DNA of 64,000 nt from UBA6055 sp965203755 (GTDB lineage Bacteria; Chloroflexota; Anaerolineae; Aggregatilineales; Phototrophicaceae), in assembly GCA_965203755.1 (NCBI GenBank), contig OZ241910.1, positions 1,736,001-1,800,000 on the forward strand, read 5' to 3'. Positions within the stretch are counted from its first letter, which is position 1. Each line of letters starts with the position of its first letter. This document shows, one piece after another, positions 15,994-25,507 of the stretch. Below the pieces are notes generated by a model. It did no database searches, was not told the origin of the DNA, and saw nothing but the letters and a program-made list of their open reading frames with translations. The position numbers were made by a program, and so were the translations under genes.

Positions 15994-18512
15994 CAAGCGC
16001 CGCTCCCTGAACTGTAACGTCCGGTTTGCTCGATTCGTATTTTTCGCACGCGGGCGGTCCCGATGCCCTGCTCATAGCGGAGTCGAATTCGCACCATATT
16101 GCCGGCGCCCAGATAAGAATGCGGGGCGGCGAATTCCAGCGTATCGCCATCGCGGAAGGTATAGACGTCGTATTCATTCGCCGCCCAGTTGAACAACTCG
16201 ACGTCCAAGGATTGGGCATAGCCGCCGCCGCGGTCAACTTCGACGACCATGCGGTCGACTTCGTCCATCGCCAAGCCTGGCAGCGGATTGAAGAGGAATG
16301 CCGCGCTCTGCGTTTCAAACAGGCTGAAATCATCGGCGCCATTGCCGCGGATGCCGTTTCGCTCCAGCGTCATCCAGGTAAAATGTTCGGAAGCGAGGGT
16401 GGCGGTTTCGGTCGGCAGTTCAATGTCCAGCCCCAGTTCGATGACGTACAGGCTGGTATCAATTGCGCTCCAGCCGGCGCCGCCGATGTCCAGGTCGCGC
16501 GGCCATTCGTCGCTCCAGCCGACCAGATACAGGCTCGTGCCGCGGGCGGTCGATTTGAACTGGTCGACCATGAAGCTGGCGAGAAAGGCCTGTTCGCGGG
16601 CGGCTTGTTTGTCGTCAACGGACTGCGCGCCCAGAAATGCCCGCGAACGCAGAAAGCGGTCTCCCTGAATGTTTTTCATTGACATGCTGCGGCTGTTCCC
16701 GGAAAAGGGCGCCGAGCCGATGGCTGGCGGCTGATATTCAAGCGGGTTGGGCTGAGTCGGGGCATCGACCATGCCGGCGCTCAAGTCATCGCGGTCCAAT
16801 GTCAGGATGTCGCCGGGGGCGAAATCCCGGTTCAGCCGATAGACAAGCTGCTCGCCCAGGATGACCGCATCGCGCAGGGTGATTTCGCTGCGGTTGCTGA
16901 CAATGCCCTGAAAGCCAGCCACCATCCGCCCGCTCTCCACAATCTCAAAATCCAAGGTGAAGCGGCCTTGGATATCGGGTCGGGGGATGTGGCCGCCAAG
17001 CGCGAAATTGGCGAAGATGCCGCCGTCGATGGTAAAGCCGCCGGCGCTGAAAACGGCGCCCTGTTCGATTTCGGTTGCCGTTTGTATGGTATTGCTGGCG
17101 AAGATGCTGCTGGGCGTCGCGGCGCCGGCCACAGCCAGAAAATAACCTTCCGGCGCCGCCAGCGAATAGGCGGCGCGGCGCGGCGACAGCAAACCGACAA
17201 ACTGATTCACCTGCGCCTCATCGCCAGCGGCCCAAGACTGCACCAGGCTGGTTCGGCTGACTATAATCTCGCTGCCGCGCAGGTTAAAGCCGACGGTCCA
17301 GGCGATGCCGGTAAAGGCGATGATGACCGCGGGGACTGTGAACCAGCCCCAGCCATTGCGATTGATGCGCGCCAGAATCAAATAATTGACCGGCCCAATC
17401 AGCGCGATGTACAGCGTCAGGAACAGACACAAGGTTTGAACCGGCGGCAGCAGATCGACGCCGGGCAGATTGGCGACGGCTTCGGCGCCCCATTCCGGAC
17501 GGGTGAATCCTTCCACCCAGACCGGATGCGGCGCCCGCGCCGCCAGCAGCTTCAGCCACAGGCCGGTTATGCCGCTCCAGCTTGCCAAAGGCTCGAGCGA
17601 TGGATCGGCTGCCAGATAATCGACCACGCCGGCGCCGATATGCCGTCGAATCAGAAGCGGGATGCCTTCATGCTCTGCCAAGACCGCCGCGCGTTCATGG
17701 AGGGCGCCGGTGGCGATGACCGTCCGTTCGCGCAGCGTCGTTTGACTGTCGCCGCTGAAGCGGGCGAGGGCGGTCAGGTCGGCGACCGAGCGGCTGCCCC
17801 GCGGCGCGAGCGGCAGGCTGTCCATCAAGGCATGGGCGGTTCTTTGCGCCGATGGGCCGCCGGTGACAATCAGATGACCGCCCCCTTGCAGCCAGTGGCG
17901 AATGGCGCGGCGCTGGGCGCTGGAAAGGTTTTCGCTGTCGATGTTGATGAGCATCATCATGTCCAGCGACTGCAGGCCGTTTCCGCTGTCTGGGATGCTG
18001 CTTGGGTCCCATAAAGCCTGCTCGGCTTCATAGCCGCCGATATGGACGCCAGCCAGGCTGGGCGCGGCGGTGTTGGGCCCCGCGACCACAGCGTAAAGCT
18101 GGTCTTGCGGCTGAAGGTCAATCAAGCCAGCTTCCTGCGAGGTCTGCACCAAGCCGGCATCATCGATCAATTCAACGCGCAGGGTATCTGGGAACGAACG
18201 CGCCTGAATGTAAATCGTGGCTGATTTTTCGGCGCCGCTGGGCAAATCAATCGGGGCGCTGAAGGCATTGCCAACCACAGTCCCCGATGTTTCCGGCCGA
18301 ATCACCAAACGGCCCGAAACGGATTCGCCATTGTTTTTAAGCGCAGCGCGCACCGGCGTCCATTGGCCAGGGCGGAAAAACGAATCGAAGCCGACTTCAA
18401 TCGACATGTCGATCAGGTCCTGAAAACCTCCCTGCGCTTGGACAGGCGCTGACCTCAAGCCGAGAAACAGTATGATGAGAAGCGATAAAACCTTTGCCGG
18501 CCGTGTTGCCAT
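15993..18512 (-). CDS. Large membrane-anchored protein of unknown function, ABC-linked
   Basis: An 839-aa protein with AGGA six bases before the ATG. The signal peptide (VLSLLIILFLGLRSAPVQAQ) is followed by a beta-rich domain and then a DUF4350/class-I-amidotransferase-like segment (MMMLINIDSENLSS, RRAIRHWLQGGGHLIVTGG, about 180-220). Two membrane helices lie at about 352-400 (LCLFLTLYIALIGPVNYLI and VPAVIIAFTGIAWTVGF), and the rest is a long exported beta-rich region. This layout resembles membrane proteins that accompany ABC-2 ATPases in gliding or secretion-type operons, but I do not recognise a named family. It is coupled to the ABC ATPase gene by a stop/start overlap. Confidence 0.8.
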   Translation of the reverse strand: MATRPAKVLSLLIILFLGLRSAPVQAQGGFQDLIDMSIEVGFDSFFRPGQWTPVRAALKNNGESVSGRLVIRPETSGTVVGNAFSAPIDLPSGAEKSATIYIQARSFPDTLRVELIDDAGLVQTSQEAGLIDLQPQDQLYAVVAGPNTAAPSLAGVHIGGYEAEQALWDPSSIPDSGNGLQSLDMMMLINIDSENLSSAQRRAIRHWLQGGGHLIVTGGPSAQRTAHALMDSLPLAPRGSRSVADLTALARFSGDSQTTLRERTVIATGALHERAAVLAEHEGIPLLIRRHIGAGVVDYLAADPSLEPLASWSGITGLWLKLLAARAPHPVWVEGFTRPEWGAEAVANLPGVDLLPPVQTLCLFLTLYIALIGPVNYLILARINRNGWGWFTVPAVIIAFTGIAWTVGFNLRGSEIIVSRTSLVQSWAAGDEAQVNQFVGLLSPRRAAYSLAAPEGYFLAVAGAATPSSIFASNTIQTATEIEQGAVFSAGGFTIDGGIFANFALGGHIPRPDIQGRFTLDFEIVESGRMVAGFQGIVSNRSEITLRDAVILGEQLVYRLNRDFAPGDILTLDRDDLSAGMVDAPTQPNPLEYQPPAIGSAPFSGNSRSMSMKNIQGDRFLRSRAFLGAQSVDDKQAAREQAFLASFMVDQFKSTARGTSLYLVGWSDEWPRDLDIGGAGWSAIDTSLYVIELGLDIELPTETATLASEHFTWMTLERNGIRGNGADDFSLFETQSAAFLFNPLPGLAMDEVDRMVVEVDRGGGYAQSLDVELFNWAANEYDVYTFRDGDTLEFAAPHSYLGAGNMVRIRLRYEQGIGTARVRKIRIEQTGRYSSGSGA

Positions 18513-18660
18513 CGCAAATCCTGTGAGCTTGGATGCCGAACCTGCCGCTTATTGTATCATGCCGCTGCGGCTTGTCAGCCGTCCAATTTCCGACTTTGTT
18601 TTCTGGGGAAATGCGCTATAGTTAAAAGCTGGATTATGGTTTGACTGTTGAGGAGTTTGG

Positions 18661-19653
18661 ATGATGGTTTATGATGCGGCTGGCGCGCGCTATGATTCCA
18701 TGAACTATCGCCGCAGCGGCCGAAGCGGCTTGCTGCTGCCGGCGATATCGCTGGGCATCTGGTATAACTTTGGCGGGGTGGACAGGCTCGAGAATGCCCG
18801 CCGGATGCTGCATACCGCCTTTGATTTGGGCATCACGCATATTGACATCGCCAATAACTATGGCCCGCCGCCGGGCGCGGCGGAAGAGACCTTTGCACAG
18901 ATTTTCCGACAGGACCTGGCGCCTTACCGCGACGAGTTGATTGTCTCCAACAAAGCCGGCTATCGAATGTGGCCGGGGCCTTATGGCGAATGGGGGTCGC
19001 GCAAGTATCTCATCGCCAGCTGCGACCAGAGCTTGAAGCGCACCGGGCTGGATTATTTTGACATTTTTTACAGTCATCGACCCGATCCAAACACACCGCT
19101 GGAAGAGACGATGGCGGCGCTGGATGCGATTGTCCGCAGCGGCCGCGCGCTGTATGCCGGGATTTCGAGCTATCGGCGGCCGCAGACGCGGGAAGCGGCG
19201 CGCATCCTGCGCGAGATGGGCACCCCCTGCCTGATTCATCAGCCGCGCTACAACATGTTTGACCGCTGGATTGAGGACGGCTTGATAGACACCCTGGCTG
19301 ATGAGGGAATCGGCTGCATTTGCTTTTCGCCGCTTGACCAAGGCATGCTGACGGATAAATATATTGACGCGGTGCCGGATGATTCCCGCGCCAAAAAGTC
19401 CGACGGCGACTGGGGCAGTCGGCTGACCGCGCAGCGGCTTGCCAAAATCGCGAAACTCAATGCGATTGCCGGCGAACGGGGTCAGACTATGGCGCAGATG
19501 GCCATCGCCTGGACGCTGCGTCATCCCGGCATGACTTCAGCCCTGATCGGCGCCAGCAGACCAGCGCAGATTGAAGATGCCGTCGGCGCGTTGAATCAGC
19601 TTGAATTCAGCCAAGACGAACTGACGCGGATCGATGCCATCCTGAACGGCTAG
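18661..19653 (+). CDS. yghZ: Aldo/keto reductase, YghZ type (L-glyceraldehyde 3-phosphate reductase)
   Basis: A 330-aa protein very close to E. coli YghZ (AKR14) across its length: MNYRRSGRSGLLLPAISLG, FDLGITHIDIANNYGPPPG, SNKAGYRMWPGPYG, DIFYSHRPDPNTPLEET and LIGASRPAQIED. The catalytic tetrad is present: Asp and Tyr in DIANNYG, Lys in SNKAGY and His in YSHRPD. YghZ-type enzymes reduce L-glyceraldehyde 3-phosphate and methylglyoxal with NADPH. GAGGAG sits five bases before the ATG; TATAGT at 18617-18622 is a probable -10 box. The FGGY kinase gene starts 38 bases after the stop, suggesting a two-gene sugar operon. Confidence 0.92.
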   Translation: MMVYDAAGARYDSMNYRRSGRSGLLLPAISLGIWYNFGGVDRLENARRMLHTAFDLGITHIDIANNYGPPPGAAEETFAQIFRQDLAPYRDELIVSNKAGYRMWPGPYGEWGSRKYLIASCDQSLKRTGLDYFDIFYSHRPDPNTPLEETMAALDAIVRSGRALYAGISSYRRPQTREAARILREMGTPCLIHQPRYNMFDRWIEDGLIDTLADEGIGCICFSPLDQGMLTDKYIDAVPDDSRAKKSDGDWGSRLTAQRLAKIAKLNAIAGERGQTMAQMAIAWTLRHPGMTSALIGASRPAQIEDAVGALNQLEFSQDELTRIDAILNG

Positions 19654-19691
19654 AATCAAATCGGCGCTTGAGCGATAAAAGGTGAGCATCG

Positions 19692-21143
19692 ATGACTTTT
19701 CTGGTGATTGATATTGGAAGCTCATCGGTTCGCAGCCTGCTGTTTGCGGATGACGCCAGCCTGATTGATGATTCGATATGCAGCCGCCGCCATGATTTTC
19801 TCACCGACAGCGATGGTCGGGCGGTGGCTGATGCGGTTCAGATCCAAAGGCTGGTTGAATCCTGCATTGATGAAATCCTTCAGCGCCCGGCCGCCGGGTC
19901 GATACGGGCGGTCGGCATGGCGACTTTTGTCGGGAATTGGCTGGGGCTGGATGCACAGGGCGCAGCCGGCACCGCGGTGATGACCTATGCCGATACCCGC
20001 AGCCGCCGCGTCATACCGACGCTGCTGGAAAAGCTGGACAACCATCCCGATGCCTATCATCAGGCGACCGGCTGCATGCTGCACCCGGCTTATCTGCCGG
20101 CGCAGTATGCTTATTTGCAGCGAACCCGCCCCCAAGCCCTTGAGCGAATCCAGCGCATAGCCGATATCGGCGGCTGGCTGTATCGGCAGTGGTTTGGCCG
20201 CGATGTGCCGATGAGTTACTCGGCCGCCAGTTGGCTGGGTCTGCTGGACACTTGCCGCCGGCAGTGGCATCACGGCTACCTGCGCCGGTTTGGCTGCTCC
20301 AGCCTGTCGGCGAAGCTGCCGCCGCTGGCTGACTATGATGAGCTTCAGTGCGGTCTTGCGGGATGTTATGCCAAGCGATGGAAGGCGCTGCGGGATGCGC
20401 CGTTTTTCCTGGCTTTGGGCGACGGCGCCGCCGCCAATGTGGGTTCTGGGGCGGTTGACCGGCGGCATATCGCCTTGACCATCGGCACGACATCGGCGCT
20501 GCGGGCGGTCAGGGAAGTCGAAACGATGCCCGATGGCCTGTGGCGTTATCTGCTGTGCGCCGACATGCCGCTGGTGGGCGGCGCGACCAGCGAGGGCGGC
20601 AATGTTTATCAGTGGGCGCTGGAAGAACTTGGCTTGGATGATGATGGGCTTGAAGCGCAGCTTCGCCGCCGCGCGCCCGACGGGCATGGCTTGACGGCGC
20701 TGCCGCTGCTGGCCGGCGAACGCAGCCCCGGCTGGCATCCCGATGCTTCAGGCACGATTCATGGGATTCGCCGCCATACCAGCCGCCTCGATATTTTGCA
20801 GGCGCAGCTGGAGGCGGTCGCGATACGGCTGTCGCTGGTGTTTGAGATGCTCAAAGACGAAGCCGCCGTCGTGATGGCCGCCGGCGGCGCTTTGCAGGCT
20901 TCGGCGGCTTGGGCGCAGATGATCGCCAACGCCTTTAACGCGCCGATTCACCTGCTGGCAGAAGCCGAGATCACAGCCCGCGGGGTGGCGCTGATGCTGC
21001 GGCATCGGCTTGATGGCGCCGCGCTGGATGCGACCCCGGCCAAGGTGCGGCGCGCCGTCCAGCCCAATCCAAAGCATGTCAGGCTTTTCCAGGCGGCCCG
21101 CGCCAGACAGGTTGAGCTTTATCAGCGGCTTTACCGCGCCTAG
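19692..21143 (+). CDS. FGGY-family carbohydrate kinase
   Basis: A 483-aa protein starting MTFLVIDIGSSSVRSLLF, the phosphate-1 motif of the sugar-kinase/actin fold. LALGDGAAANVGSG and ALTIGTTSALR (phosphate 2 and connect regions), GGATSEGGNVYQWA and VVMAAGGALQAS (adenosine motif) follow in family order, with catalytic Asp expected in GDGAAAN. Within FGGY the pattern is closest to gluconokinase and xylulokinase relatives; the exact sugar is uncertain. It is downstream of the YghZ-type reductase and convergent with the PLP enzyme. Confidence 0.9.
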   Translation: MTFLVIDIGSSSVRSLLFADDASLIDDSICSRRHDFLTDSDGRAVADAVQIQRLVESCIDEILQRPAAGSIRAVGMATFVGNWLGLDAQGAAGTAVMTYADTRSRRVIPTLLEKLDNHPDAYHQATGCMLHPAYLPAQYAYLQRTRPQALERIQRIADIGGWLYRQWFGRDVPMSYSAASWLGLLDTCRRQWHHGYLRRFGCSSLSAKLPPLADYDELQCGLAGCYAKRWKALRDAPFFLALGDGAAANVGSGAVDRRHIALTIGTTSALRAVREVETMPDGLWRYLLCADMPLVGGATSEGGNVYQWALEELGLDDDGLEAQLRRRAPDGHGLTALPLLAGERSPGWHPDASGTIHGIRRHTSRLDILQAQLEAVAIRLSLVFEMLKDEAAVVMAAGGALQASAAWAQMIANAFNAPIHLLAEAEITARGVALMLRHRLDGAALDATPAKVRRAVQPNPKHVRLFQAARARQVELYQRLYRA

Positions 21144-21166
21144 GAATAAGACCAGCGGGTTTCAGG

Positions 21167-22117
21167 CTAGATCAGCCGTGCATATCGAGCGGCGTCATCA
21201 AGCGAATCATTGCCGCCGCATATCAGCAGCGCCAGATGATGGTCGGCGGTGAATCGGTCGCTGATGCGCTCGGCGGCCGCCAAGACGCTGGCGGCGGCAA
21301 GCTCGGGGAAGATCTTGGCCTGCTCAATCAGGACTCGCTGCGCCGCGATCATGTCGCCGTCGCTCACGATGATGACCTCTTCAAGGTGCTGGCGGCACAG
21401 GCGGAGCGCATCGCCGCCGACGAAGGGCGCGCCTAATGTTTTGGAGAGCGAAGCCGGCGCGATGCTGATTATTTTGCCGGCATCCATGGACCGCTTCATG
21501 GTCGCCGCCGCTTCAGGCTCGACGCCCCAGATGCGTGCCGATGGCTTTTGCGCCTTGATGGCGGCGATGACGCCGGCGATGAGACCGCCGCCGCCGATGC
21601 TGACGATGATGTCGGTCATTCGCTGGCAGTCGGCCATGATTTCGAGCGCGACCATGCCATTGCCGGCCATCTGACGGCGGCTGTCAAAGGGATGCAGGGG
21701 AGTGCGTCCCTGCGCCGCCCATTCGTCGGCGCGGGCGAATGCGCTCGCGGCATCGTCAAGCAGTTCAACTTGGGCGCCATAGCCGCGGGTGGCCTCAATC
21801 GAGCCTGGCGGCGCGTTGGCGGGCATGCAGATCATCGCATCGACCGCCAGGATTTGACTGCAATAGGCGACGGCGCGGGCGAAATTGCCGCCGCTGACGG
21901 CGACCACTCCCTGCCGCCGCGCCGCCGGCGCCAGCGAGAGCATCTGATGAAAAGCGCCGCGCGTCTTGAAGGAGCCGCTGTGCTGAAACAGTTCCAGCTT
22001 GAGATGGACGTTGGTGTCGAGCCGCTGACTCAAGGCGGCCGAAGTCCATTGCGGCGTGCGCCGAACATACCGCTTCACATTGTCGGCGGCTTCATGCACA
22101 TCGGCGAGGGTGATCAT
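21167..22117 (-). CDS. PLP-dependent threonine/serine dehydratase-like enzyme
   Basis: A 316-aa fold-type II PLP enzyme. GSFKTRGA supplies the Schiff-base Lys51, SGGNFARAVAY is the substrate loop, SIGGGGLIAG binds the PLP phosphate and a late CGGND contacts the ring. Length and motifs fit the catalytic domain of threonine/serine dehydratases without an ACT regulatory domain; serine racemase and diaminopropionate-type relatives share the plan. SGGNFAR replaces the usual SGGNHAQ, so the substrate loop is slightly unusual. A TATAGT box on the minus strand at 22153-22158 is a possible -10. Confidence 0.9.
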   Translation of the reverse strand: MITLADVHEAADNVKRYVRRTPQWTSAALSQRLDTNVHLKLELFQHSGSFKTRGAFHQMLSLAPAARRQGVVAVSGGNFARAVAYCSQILAVDAMICMPANAPPGSIEATRGYGAQVELLDDAASAFARADEWAAQGRTPLHPFDSRRQMAGNGMVALEIMADCQRMTDIIVSIGGGGLIAGVIAAIKAQKPSARIWGVEPEAAATMKRSMDAGKIISIAPASLSKTLGAPFVGGDALRLCRQHLEEVIIVSDGDMIAAQRVLIEQAKIFPELAAASVLAAAERISDRFTADHHLALLICGGNDSLDDAARYARLI

Positions 22118-22191
22118 GGGCTGTTTCCGTTTGCGTTTGTCGATCTGCCCCGACTATAACACGGATGGGCGCATAAATCACAGGCGGCGCT

Positions 22192-23661
22192 TTAGTCAAA
22201 CACAATCGGCGGGGTTTCATCAATGCAGCCGCCGTCGGGTTCAGTCCAAGGGCTTGCGATGAAGTCCAGCGCGATGTCGACGGCGCAGCTGTCCGAGCGC
22301 AGGACGCCATGCCCGACCTGCGGCAAAACAAAGCTGTACGATGTGGCCAGGGTATCAGCGGTCATATCGGCGTAAGCCGGCGGCGTGATCGGGTCAAAAT
22401 CGCCGGAGAGCAGCAGGGTCGGGATGTCGCTTTCCACCGGGCTGTTGGCGATTGCCGGGCGGGCTTTCGCCTGCCACAGGCCGCAAAGCTCCTGAATCGT
22501 GCTGATCCCTTCGACCGCATAGCCCAGATAGCCGCTCAAATGCGGATGAGCGGCGATGACGCTGGCATAGTCGCGCTCAAGCGGCAGCATATACTCCTCC
22601 TGGCATTGCACTGTGTAATGCATTCCCAGACTAAGCGCGGTCAGCAGCGCCTCATAATTGACGCCCATCCGCACAGCATCCCGCAAACGGCCCTGGTGCA
22701 GATCGTAAATCAGGCCGGGGACAGCCTGGATCGAGTCGACTGCATAGAGCCAGCTGAAGGTCCAGTCATAAAGCCGATAGCCGCTGATTTCGATTGTCAG
22801 GGTTTGACGCTGCGACAGGGGATAGCCGACAGTCATCGGCGAGGCGTTCAGGCGGTGATACAGGGCATAAAAAACACGGTCAAGATTCGGGTAGCGTTCA
22901 TTGCAGCTGTCTGATGTCAAACAGGCGTCAAACAAGACGCGCAGCGCGCGCTCGCCGTTATAGTAGGAATCAAGGTAGATATCGGCTTGGGGCGGATAAA
23001 CCGAATCGAGGATGACGCTGCGGAGATGCTGCGGATAATCGCGCATCATCGCCAGCGCCAGCCGCGAGCCATACGACACGCCGACCAGATTCCAGCGCTC
23101 ATAGCCCAGCGACAGCAGGACATTGACCATATCGCGGGCGATGTTTTCGCTGTGAAAGGCATCGAAGCGGATGTCATTTTGGGACAGCCGCCGATGGCAC
23201 TGCCGCAGCACGTCGAGCATCAGTTCGGCATGCTCTTGATGGCTGCTTTGCAAAATCTCATTGATCCGAGACCGCGCTTCGTCGCAGTAGAGCGGCGGCT
23301 TGGAAAGCCCGGTGCCGCGCTGATCGACAACGATGATGTCGCGGTCGGCGGCGAAAGCGCGCAGATAGCGCCGGAAGGAACTGGGCAGGAGTCGCGACCC
23401 GCTGCTGCCGGGGCCGCCAACCAGATAGACCAGTGGATCTGGCTTTGGCTGCGGGTTCGCGCTTTGTATCAACGCATAAAAGAGCTCGACGCGGCTGCCG
23501 GCCGGCTCATCATAATCCTGGGGCAGGATGACATAGCCGCAGCTTGAAACGAAGTCGGCCGGCGCTTCAGGACAGTCGGCGGATTTGACAGTGCCTTGAG
23601 CGCCAGTCAATGAAACCGCCAGCAAGAGCGACAGCCAGCAGCCGGCGAAGCGGATAAGCAT
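22192..23661 (-). CDS. Secreted alpha/beta-hydrolase, proline-iminopeptidase/tripeptidyl-aminopeptidase type
   Basis: A 489-aa protein with GGAAAGG six bases before the ATG and a signal peptide ending near LTGAQG. LVYLVGGPGSSGS is the oxyanion-hole segment, VDQRGTGLS follows, GVSYGSRLAL carries the nucleophilic Ser, LSGDFDPITPP the Asp and VGHGVL the His. Cys residues in the mature part suggest disulphides. These are the marks of the TAP/S33 peptidase group, which remove N-terminal residues from peptides outside the cell. All triad residues are present. Confidence 0.9.
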   Translation of the reverse strand: MLIRFAGCWLSLLLAVSLTGAQGTVKSADCPEAPADFVSSCGYVILPQDYDEPAGSRVELFYALIQSANPQPKPDPLVYLVGGPGSSGSRLLPSSFRRYLRAFAADRDIIVVDQRGTGLSKPPLYCDEARSRINEILQSSHQEHAELMLDVLRQCHRRLSQNDIRFDAFHSENIARDMVNVLLSLGYERWNLVGVSYGSRLALAMMRDYPQHLRSVILDSVYPPQADIYLDSYYNGERALRVLFDACLTSDSCNERYPNLDRVFYALYHRLNASPMTVGYPLSQRQTLTIEISGYRLYDWTFSWLYAVDSIQAVPGLIYDLHQGRLRDAVRMGVNYEALLTALSLGMHYTVQCQEEYMLPLERDYASVIAAHPHLSGYLGYAVEGISTIQELCGLWQAKARPAIANSPVESDIPTLLLSGDFDPITPPAYADMTADTLATSYSFVLPQVGHGVLRSDSCAVDIALDFIASPWTEPDGGCIDETPPIVFD

Positions 23662-23816
23662 GGCAAACCTTTCCAGTTCCTTTGCTCAAGTGTAACCGCG
23701 AAATGCCCCAAGACGAAACATTTTTAGCCAAGGCGCATCGACCGCGCTTATCAAGCCATACCCTGGCCAATCACAGTTTGGCAGCCGGATCGAGCCATGC
23801 CATTCAGCCGCTTGAC

Positions 23817-23825
23817 TGCTATAAT
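23817..23825 (+). promoter_or_regulatory. Extended -10 promoter giving a near-leaderless transcript
   Basis: TGCTATAAT with the hexamer at 23820-23825 ends eight bases before the ATG at 23834, so transcription would begin at or within a few bases of the start codon. No ribosome-binding site fits in between. Confidence 0.6.
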
Positions 23826-23833
23826 GCCGCCTT

Positions 23834-25507
23834 ATGACCAGACTATCGCCCACGGCGCGCAAAGCCTGGCGCCGCCTGGCGCTTATGGGGACGGCGCTGC
23901 TGATTATCCTGACGGCGGCCGGCTTGGACCTAAGCCGGCGCGGCCTGCTTTGGCAGTTCGCTTGGTCACAAACCGGCGAAGAGAAGCCGCTGGCGCAGAT
24001 CCGCGGCTTGCTTGAGTTGGGCGGCAATTTTATCAGGCAGCCGCTTGCCACTGAACCCATGGCGGCCATCGATCACAAAGCCGATATTCCTTATGGCATC
24101 AATACCTTTTTGCAGCAGGAGGTCGAAGCCGAAAAAATTGATGCCATGCTGCGGATGATACGCGCCGCCGGGTTTGTCTGGCTGCGGCAGGAATTTCCAT
24201 GGGAAGACCTGGAAGTGACCGGGCGCGGCCAGTTTGCCTGGGCGAAATATGACCGCATCGTCGAATCGACCGCCGCGCATGGGCTGCGGCTGCTGGTGCG
24301 CTTGAGCAACCCGCCGGCCTGGTCGCGGGCAAACCCCGATGCCGGCGACTTCGCGCCGCCCGATGACCTTCAGGACTTTGTGAATTATGCGGCGGCGGTG
24401 GCTGAACGCTATCAGGGGCGAATCACGCATTATCAAGTCTGGAATGAGCCCAATATCTTCCCCGAATGGGGCAACGATTTCGTGAACCCGGCGCGGTATG
24501 TGGAACTGCTGTGCCGCACCTATGCCGCCCTCAAGCGCGTCGATCCCGACATCGTCGTCGTGCATGCCGCCATTGCCCAGACCGTCTCGCTGGACGGTTA
24601 CGATGGCTTCAGCGATTTGATTTTCCTGCAAAAGATTTATGACTATGGCGGCGGCGGCTGCTTTGATGTGATGTCGGCGCAGGGTTATGGCCTGTTCAGC
24701 GGGCCAACCGACCGCCGTCTGCGGGCGACCAGCGTGAATGTCGGTCGCCATACCTATTATCGGGATATCATGGTGCGGAATGGCGACGCCCATAAACCCA
24801 TCTGGCTAAGCGAAGCCGCCTGGAATGCGACCCTGGACGCCGAACTGCCGCGCGGGCAGATCGACGCCTATGCGCGCTTCGGCAATGTCACGCAGGAGCA
24901 GGCGGCCGATTATATGCCGCTTTTGTATGAGCGGGCGCAGCAGGAATGGCCTTGGGTCGGGAATGTCATGTACTGGTTTTTCACCCGCAAAGACCCTTTT
25001 GAAGCCGATCAGTCCTTTTATTATTTCCGCATGGTCGAGCCCGATTATCAGCCGCAAAAGCCGCGCTTCACGGCTTTGCCGGTGTATCACAGCATGCGCG
25101 ATTACATTCGCCGTCAAGCCCCGACCCTGCGCCGCGGGCTTCATCAAGCCGAAACCTGGCAAATCCAAAGCGACCGCGAGGTGATCGCCGATGATTCGGC
25201 TCGTTTTGGGCGCGCGGCGCGCTTTGAATCCGGCTTGGCGTTCAAGGCGCATGGCACATCGGCTGAAATTCGCTGGCGTCTCGCCGAGAGCGCCGCTTCG
25301 GCTTGGCTGACGGCGCGGTTCAATCTTTCCATGGGGCTGGCGGAAACGAAGCGGATTGAGTTTGGCGCCGGTCCCATCATCGTCGACGAAGTGGCTGTCT
25401 ATGACCTTAGCCTGAATCGACTGGCGCCGCCGCTGGCGCTGGGGCTTGCCGCCGCCGTCCTGCTGCTGGGAACAGCCGCGCTGGCGTTCCGAGAACGGCT
25501 GCGATGA
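23834..25507 (+). CDS. Membrane-anchored glycoside-hydrolase-like protein (clan GH-A type)
   Basis: A 557-aa protein with a hydrophobic N-terminal anchor (about 15-30) and a second helix near the C-terminus (about 527-548). The exported middle contains a TIM-barrel pattern: AAGFVWLRQEFPWED, LVRLSNPPAW, THYQVWNEPNIFPEWG with the candidate acid/base Glu, and PIWLSEAAWN with the candidate nucleophile. This matches GH39/GH5-like enzymes; substrate unknown. A beta-sandwich-like segment follows. Its stop overlaps the start of the glycosyltransferase gene by four bases (ATGA), so the two are co-translated. Transcription probably starts at the ATG itself. Confidence 0.85.
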   Translation: MTRLSPTARKAWRRLALMGTALLIILTAAGLDLSRRGLLWQFAWSQTGEEKPLAQIRGLLELGGNFIRQPLATEPMAAIDHKADIPYGINTFLQQEVEAEKIDAMLRMIRAAGFVWLRQEFPWEDLEVTGRGQFAWAKYDRIVESTAAHGLRLLVRLSNPPAWSRANPDAGDFAPPDDLQDFVNYAAAVAERYQGRITHYQVWNEPNIFPEWGNDFVNPARYVELLCRTYAALKRVDPDIVVVHAAIAQTVSLDGYDGFSDLIFLQKIYDYGGGGCFDVMSAQGYGLFSGPTDRRLRATSVNVGRHTYYRDIMVRNGDAHKPIWLSEAAWNATLDAELPRGQIDAYARFGNVTQEQAADYMPLLYERAQQEWPWVGNVMYWFFTRKDPFEADQSFYYFRMVEPDYQPQKPRFTALPVYHSMRDYIRRQAPTLRRGLHQAETWQIQSDREVIADDSARFGRAARFESGLAFKAHGTSAEIRWRLAESAASAWLTARFNLSMGLAETKRIEFGAGPIIVDEVAVYDLSLNRLAPPLALGLAAAVLLLGTAALAFRERLR

